Shown here one piece after another: positions 60,721-64,000 of a DNA stretch of 64,000 nucleotides. A program made the position numbers and the translations under genes. The notes beneath the pieces were generated by a model. The model was not told the origin of the DNA and searched no databases. It saw only the letters and a list, made by a program, of their open reading frames with translations. The DNA is taken from positions 22,169 through 86,168 of the forward strand of contig JAESPV010000001.1 of assembly GCA_016765495.1 (NCBI GenBank). The letters run 5' to 3'. The DNA comes from Desulfocapsa sp. Lineage in GTDB: Bacteria; Desulfobacterota; Desulfobulbia; Desulfobulbales; Desulfocapsaceae. Within the stretch, counting starts at the first letter, position 1; every line of letters begins with the position of its first letter.

Positions 60721-61095
60721 ATGTTTTTAATTTCAAGTAAACAGAATGGTTTTCGGCGGGCCGGGGTTGTTCATCCTGCTGAAGAAACTGGATACCCGGA
60801 TGATTATTTTAATGACGAGCAGATTGAAGCGATCGTGGAAGAACCCATGCTGTCGATCAGTCATGTTGTAGCTCCTGATCAAAAAATACCTGCTGATCCT
60901 TTTGCAGAACTAACCGCACTCGACAAGGCCTTTGGTTGTGCCATTGACTGTCTGGATGAGGATAAAAAAAACAAGGATGACTGGACAAGATCCGGGGCTC
61001 CCCAGGTCAAAGTCCTTGCATCAATCATGGGGGAGGATGTCTCTGCAGGTATGCGCGATGTTGCCTACAAAATGCACCAGGAAGGGGCTGAATAA
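60721..61095 (+). CDS. gp35-like phage head protein
   Basis: The 124-residue protein starts FLISSKQNGFRRAGVVHPAE and has the acidic pattern of the FluMu gp35 (HI1506-type) family. It lies between the capsid and DUF1320 genes, as that protein does. The ATG at 60721 is chosen because the earlier ATG at 60715 lies within the GAGGAG site. TAATG links it to the next gene. Confidence 0.75.
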   Translation: MFLISSKQNGFRRAGVVHPAEETGYPDDYFNDEQIEAIVEEPMLSISHVVAPDQKIPADPFAELTALDKAFGCAIDCLDEDKKNKDDWTRSGAPQVKVLASIMGEDVSAGMRDVAYKMHQEGAE

Positions 61096-61511
61096 TGTAC
61101 GCCAGCCTTGACGATCTTAAAGCGCAGCTGCCTGAGGATCTCCTTGTGCAGCTGACAGATGACAATGATAGCGGCACCATTGATGCCACGATCACCGACA
61201 CGGCTCTGGAAACGGCAGACGTTGAAATTGACGGCTACCTGGGAGAGCGGTACACACTACCGCTCTCCCCTGTACCTGACATCATCAACAAACAGGCTGT
61301 GGATATTGCGATTTACAACCTCTACGCCAGGCGGCAGGGGCCTCCTGATCACTGGCAGAAACGCTATGACAATGTGATTCGATTTCTGGAGAAAGTTGCC
61401 AGGGGGGATATCAGCCTGGGGATCGGGGATCCTGAGGCCGGGCAGAGCAACGCTGCTGTGATCAATTCTTCCGATCGGGTTTTTTCCAGGGACAAATTAA
61501 AAGGCTTTTAA
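61095..61511 (+). CDS. DUF1320-family head-tail connector protein (gp36-like)
   Basis: The 138-residue protein has the DUF1320 signature: MYASLDDLKAQLPEDLLVQL start, DTALETADVEIDGYLGERYT and DIAIYNLYARRQGPPDHWQK. Such proteins act at the head-tail junction. The ATG overlaps the previous stop. Confidence 0.85.
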   Translation: MYASLDDLKAQLPEDLLVQLTDDNDSGTIDATITDTALETADVEIDGYLGERYTLPLSPVPDIINKQAVDIAIYNLYARRQGPPDHWQKRYDNVIRFLEKVARGDISLGIGDPEAGQSNAAVINSSDRVFSRDKLKGF

Positions 61512-61515
61512 AAAA

Positions 61516-61953
61516 ATGAAAGCAGAAATAACCGCATCCAAAACAGCCCTGCAGACTGACCTGGACTACATCAAAAGCCGGGACATATACGTAACCGAAG
61601 ATCTCCGGTTGATCAGAAACACCGGAGGCTATCCTGCAATCGGCATCAAAGATGGTGTCACAGGATTTGCAAACTACGCTGCCGACCAGGATGATGAAAA
61701 CTTTAGCATCACCTTTGCCGCATACGTCCAGCTGTTAAAGCCAGAGGCCGGAGTGATGGGAAGTGGCAGCAAAAAAGGGGTGCTGGATGTTGCAAGCGAT
61801 ATCATCGCTTCCCTGAAAAACAATGCCCTGGGGGGACTTGTTGAAACTGCATTCCCGACAACCCAGGGCGGATCAGAAATATTAAGCGATGGCAACCTGG
61901 CAATCCTCATGGTGCCGGTCACCATGCAATACACACGTTTTGACACAGTATAA
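61516..61953 (+). CDS. gp37/DUF1834-like tail-terminator candidate
   Basis: The 145-residue protein lies where gp37-type connector or tail-completion proteins lie. It contains VTEDLRLIRNTGGYPAIGIK, ITFAAYVQLLKPEAGVMGSG and a final strand LAILMVPVTMQYTRFD. The family call rests on place and general pattern. Confidence 0.6.
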   Translation: MKAEITASKTALQTDLDYIKSRDIYVTEDLRLIRNTGGYPAIGIKDGVTGFANYAADQDDENFSITFAAYVQLLKPEAGVMGSGSKKGVLDVASDIIASLKNNALGGLVETAFPTTQGGSEILSDGNLAILMVPVTMQYTRFDTV

Positions 61954-61956
61954 AAA

Positions 61957-62096
61957 ACCGGTTCGAAGTCTACGCTTATCTGAGGTGTGCGGTGTTCGGT
62001 ATGCGGAAAAGACTAAAAGAGCAGTCCTTTTCCCTTCCGCAGATAAGCGTAGACTTCGAACCGCAAACCGAAAACCGTATACCGATCTTTTAACCG
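61957..62096. repeat. heptamer palindromic element E (most complete)
   Basis: The left arm 61960-61985 (TTCGAAGTCTACGCTTATCT core) pairs with 62037-62062 at 25 of 26 positions, and the inner parts are GCGGAAAAGACT and AGTCCTTTTCCCTTCCGC. The arms carry GTGCGGT/GTTCGGT-type 7-bp units. A second set of CCGCAAACCGAAAACCG units follows. It would fold into a long hairpin in the late mRNA. Confidence 0.8.
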
Positions 62097-62108
62097 AGGA
62101 GTTAAACA

Positions 62109-63158
62109 ATGGCTAATGAGATAACAGGCAGAGAATATGTCTGCGCATTACGAAAGGCTGATGACTGGCATACCCCAGTTGTGTGCGGCCAGGCTGATGG
62201 CCTGCTGCTTTTATCTGATGGGATCAAGGCCACCATCGATTCCGAGCTGGATGATTCAGCCGGTCAGGCATGGGTTAATGAAGCGGATCCAGGTCTTACA
62301 AATGTCAGTGGAAGCCCTGAAGGTTATATGCGCTATGAGGGTTTTGATACGATCCTGGCGTTGATCTGTGGAATCACTGGTGTGCCAGTCACGGTTTCCG
62401 GGGGTGCTGCCTACTCCAACAGTTACAAGCTGTCCTCAAATATTGATGGATTCTTTGGCACTTTGGCCATGCTTAAACTGACCAATGTTGTCCATGAAAT
62501 TCCATCTGCAAAAATCCATGGGTTTAAGATTTCCGGTGAAATGAATAAACCTCTCAAGATCAGCGTGGATCTTATTGGTGATACCCTGGATCGTGCATCA
62601 AGTGTCAATACTGCGGCCACCATGGCAGGGGTGACGATCCCGGATAAGAAAAACCGGATCCTCATGAACAAGGATACCGTTTTTAGAATGAACAATCAGT
62701 CTGCACAGGCTCTGGCCGAAGGGGACAAACTCCATCCGTCATCGTTTGAGCTGACATTTACCAGGCCCATGGATGCAGAGGCCACAGCTGGACAGGAAGG
62801 TGTCGACGAGCCTGCAGACAACGGTTTTCCAACTGCTACTTTGACACTGAAGTTCCCTCGTTACAATGCGATAACCGACGCGTATTTTGATGACTGGGAA
62901 TCGTATATGTCCCAAAAAATGGATATCACCTTTACAGGCCATGAGATCGAAACCGGAAACAACTATATGTTCCGCCTCCTGTTGCCGCATCTTAAAATTG
63001 ACAACCCGGAAGCCGCTGTGTCCGGAGCTGGCAAGATCCCATTCTCAATGACAATGAATATCCTTGGGGCTGCTTCAGCACCTGCAGGTATGACAGGCCT
63101 TGTGCAGCCTTTACAAATTGATGTGGTTAACACCAGGACAACTGATCCACTTGGTTAA
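62109..63158 (+). CDS. phage tail tube protein
   Basis: The 349-residue protein resembles tail tube proteins of non-contractile tails: MANEITGREYVCALRKADDW start, YMRYEGFDTILALICGITGV, FGTLAMLKLTNVVHEIPSAK and HGFKISGEMNKPLKISVDLI, with a long strand-rich C-terminal part. No contractile sheath gene precedes it, in contrast to Mu, so a siphovirus-like tail (as in B3 or D3112) is likely. The next gene looks like a tail assembly chaperone. Confidence 0.72.
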   Translation: MANEITGREYVCALRKADDWHTPVVCGQADGLLLLSDGIKATIDSELDDSAGQAWVNEADPGLTNVSGSPEGYMRYEGFDTILALICGITGVPVTVSGGAAYSNSYKLSSNIDGFFGTLAMLKLTNVVHEIPSAKIHGFKISGEMNKPLKISVDLIGDTLDRASSVNTAATMAGVTIPDKKNRILMNKDTVFRMNNQSAQALAEGDKLHPSSFELTFTRPMDAEATAGQEGVDEPADNGFPTATLTLKFPRYNAITDAYFDDWESYMSQKMDITFTGHEIETGNNYMFRLLLPHLKIDNPEAAVSGAGKIPFSMTMNILGAASAPAGMTGLVQPLQIDVVNTRTTDPLG

Positions 63159-63275
63159 AAACGCGGTATTGGGTGTGGGGTCCGAAGTCTACGCTTATCT
63201 GCGGTATGCGGCCTTATACCTCAGACCGCGTTTGTAAACCTCAAACCTCAAACCTCAAACCGAAAACCGAGTAGT
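63151..63275. repeat. heptamer palindromic element F
   Basis: It starts with TTGGTTAAAAACGCGGTATT inside the tail-tube gene's end, then has GTCCGAAGTCTACGCTTATC, TGCGGTATGCGG, ACCGCG and a clean run of the 7-bp unit CCTCAAA. It ends CGAAAACCGAGTAGTTAT at the next ATG. Because the first block includes the stop codon, the last codons of the tail-tube gene derive from the element. Confidence 0.75.
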
Positions 63276-63276
63276 T

Positions 63277-63720
63277 ATGATTTTAACTGACATAATCGAC
63301 ACAAGCGAAGAGCAACTCCCGATCTGGGTGGCATACGCAGGATCCCCGACCTTTGAGGTGCAGACCAGGCCACTCGGTCGCAAGCAGGCAGAATTTATTG
63401 AGGCCGCGACAGAACCTAAATGGGATCTGGCAACGATGCAAAAACGCCAGGTCTTAAACACTGAAAAATATCTGGAGCTCTTTCTTGATTGGGTGATTGT
63501 CGATTGGAAGGGGCTCACGGTTAAGGATCTGCGACGCCTGGTACTGCTGAGAGATTGGAAAAAAATCAAGAAGCATAAAGGCGACATCGCTTGCGATGCA
63601 AAATCAAAGATGCTGCTCATGCAGTTTTCCCCGGCATTTAACTCCTGGATCAATCGTGTCTGCCTCGACATCGAGCGCTTTAATGCTGAGCGGGAGGCAG
63701 AGTCCGAAAAAAAGCTTTAA
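63277..63720 (+). CDS. tail assembly chaperone, short form (lambda gpG-like)
   Basis: The 147-residue helical protein follows the tail tube gene, the usual place of tail assembly chaperones. It contains FEVQTRPLGRKQAEFIEAAT and LFLDWVIVDWKGLTVKDLRR. It ends two codons after a perfect A AAA AAG heptamer, so a -1 frameshift would give a longer protein. No good Shine-Dalgarno site precedes it, because element F abuts the ATG. Confidence 0.7.
   Translation: MILTDIIDTSEEQLPIWVAYAGSPTFEVQTRPLGRKQAEFIEAATEPKWDLATMQKRQVLNTEKYLELFLDWVIVDWKGLTVKDLRRLVLLRDWKKIKKHKGDIACDAKSKMLLMQFSPAFNSWINRVCLDIERFNAEREAESEKKL
63708..63714 (+). promoter_or_regulatory. -1 programmed frameshift site A AAA AAG
   Basis: In the frame of the chaperone gene the codons are GAA AAA AAG CTT TAA, so A AAA AAG is in the exact X XXY YYZ phase. 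It is the most efficient slippery heptamer known in E. coli. The stop is two codons later. The -1 frame is open to the window end. Confidence 0.75.
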
Positions 63721-64000
63721 AGGCCGTTTGGTTCTCCCTCGACTATCCGGCCATAAACTGCAGACAGTGTGCAGATAATCTGCAGAACGACGATGTGGAG
63801 CCAGATTGCGGGGATTGCCAGGTAGCTGAATGGGATCTGGATACCAAAGCGTTGTTTGTTATTTACGCTCGTGTTTGTCCCTGGGGAGAGCTTGATTATA
63901 CCGTCTTTAAAGATGCTTTTAATGACCTTGAAATACCAAATTTTAAACGCGCCATGATGCGCCGCAACCTGGTTGCAATCCATCGCGAAATAAAAAAATA
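63714..64000 (+). CDS. tail assembly chaperone frameshift extension (lambda gpT-like), partial
   Basis: Reading in the -1 frame from 63714 gives 95 codons without a stop: ALKAVWFSLDYPAINCRQC start, with CADNLQNDDVEPDCGDC and IYARVCPWGELDYTVF. It is cut by the window end. There is no ATG with a ribosome-binding site near its start, so frameshift expression is the best reading. Five cysteines in the first half suggest a metal site. Confidence 0.65.

Larger units (their letters stand above)
36400..64000. mobile_element. Mu-like transposable prophage, right end outside the window
   Basis: The element is defined by a CI-type repressor, Ner-like protein, MuA-type DDE transposase, MuB-type ATPase, GemA, Mor, and Mu-type head genes in the standard order (small and large terminase, DUF935 portal, MuF, gpG, protease, capsid). 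The left limit is approximate. The absence of a tyrosine integrase fits replicative transposition. Most genes look intact, except for truncated antirepressor genes near 49.2-49.6 kb. Confidence 0.92.

Noticed and set aside
51232..63275. CRISPR array
   Set aside because: The repeats are palindromic elements in separate gene gaps with no regular spacers and no cas genes.

Overview
The window reads as a chromosomal segment of an anaerobic Desulfobacterota bacterium, probably of the Desulfobulbales type. This is a guess from gene content: a giant single-chain pyruvate:ferredoxin oxidoreductase, a two-subunit indolepyruvate:ferredoxin oxidoreductase, a TauE/SafE exporter linked to a sigma-54 system, and many two-component proteins. 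No rRNA or tRNA gene was recognised. A transposable prophage fills the right-hand 27 kb and runs off the window end.

Positions 1-11200 hold a Tim44-like membrane protein, a PEPCK-like protein of unknown role, purE, nifJ, iorAB and a NhaR-type LysR regulator. Positions 11300-22150 carry a stress and envelope set: a small lipoprotein, a ribosome hibernation factor, a P-type cation ATPase, PsiE, a double Usp protein, a voltage-gated channel with an unusually acidic filter joined by overlap to a histidine kinase and a diguanylate cyclase, a BON protein, a 29-residue membrane peptide, and XpaC and TelA homologues.

Positions 22184-30078 hold seven minus-strand genes: a response regulator, a TauE/SafE permease, a two-helix membrane protein, a PEP-synthase-like protein without the usual C-terminal domain, a second response regulator, an HTH/pseudo-receiver protein and a Cache-domain kinase. 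Upstream lie a good sigma-54 promoter (30135-30152) and three 19-bp direct repeats (30268-30394). A divergent kinase and NtrC-type activator follow, which suggests a self-contained regulatory circuit. A PBP1b-like enzyme and a TPR lipoprotein close the host part.

From about 36.4 kb the DNA is a Mu-like transposable prophage. The order is a GIY-YIG/DUF4041 cargo gene, CI-type repressor, Ner-like regulator, MuA transposase, MuB ATPase, an early block of small genes, GemA, Mor, an antirepressor zone, lysis-related genes, then Mu-type terminase, portal, MuF, gpG, protease and capsid genes followed by tail genes. The tail tube and frameshifting chaperone suggest a non-contractile tail of the B3/D3112 kind.

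The most notable non-coding signals are in the prophage. Three REP-like repeats punctuate truncated antirepressor genes. A C4-like antisense RNA with its own promoter precedes an ORF6N antirepressor. Two tandem palindromes with compensatory changes lie inside a gene. Six mosaic palindromic elements made of 7-bp units fill the gaps between late genes. An A AAA AAG slippery site joins a tail chaperone to a frame open to the window end.
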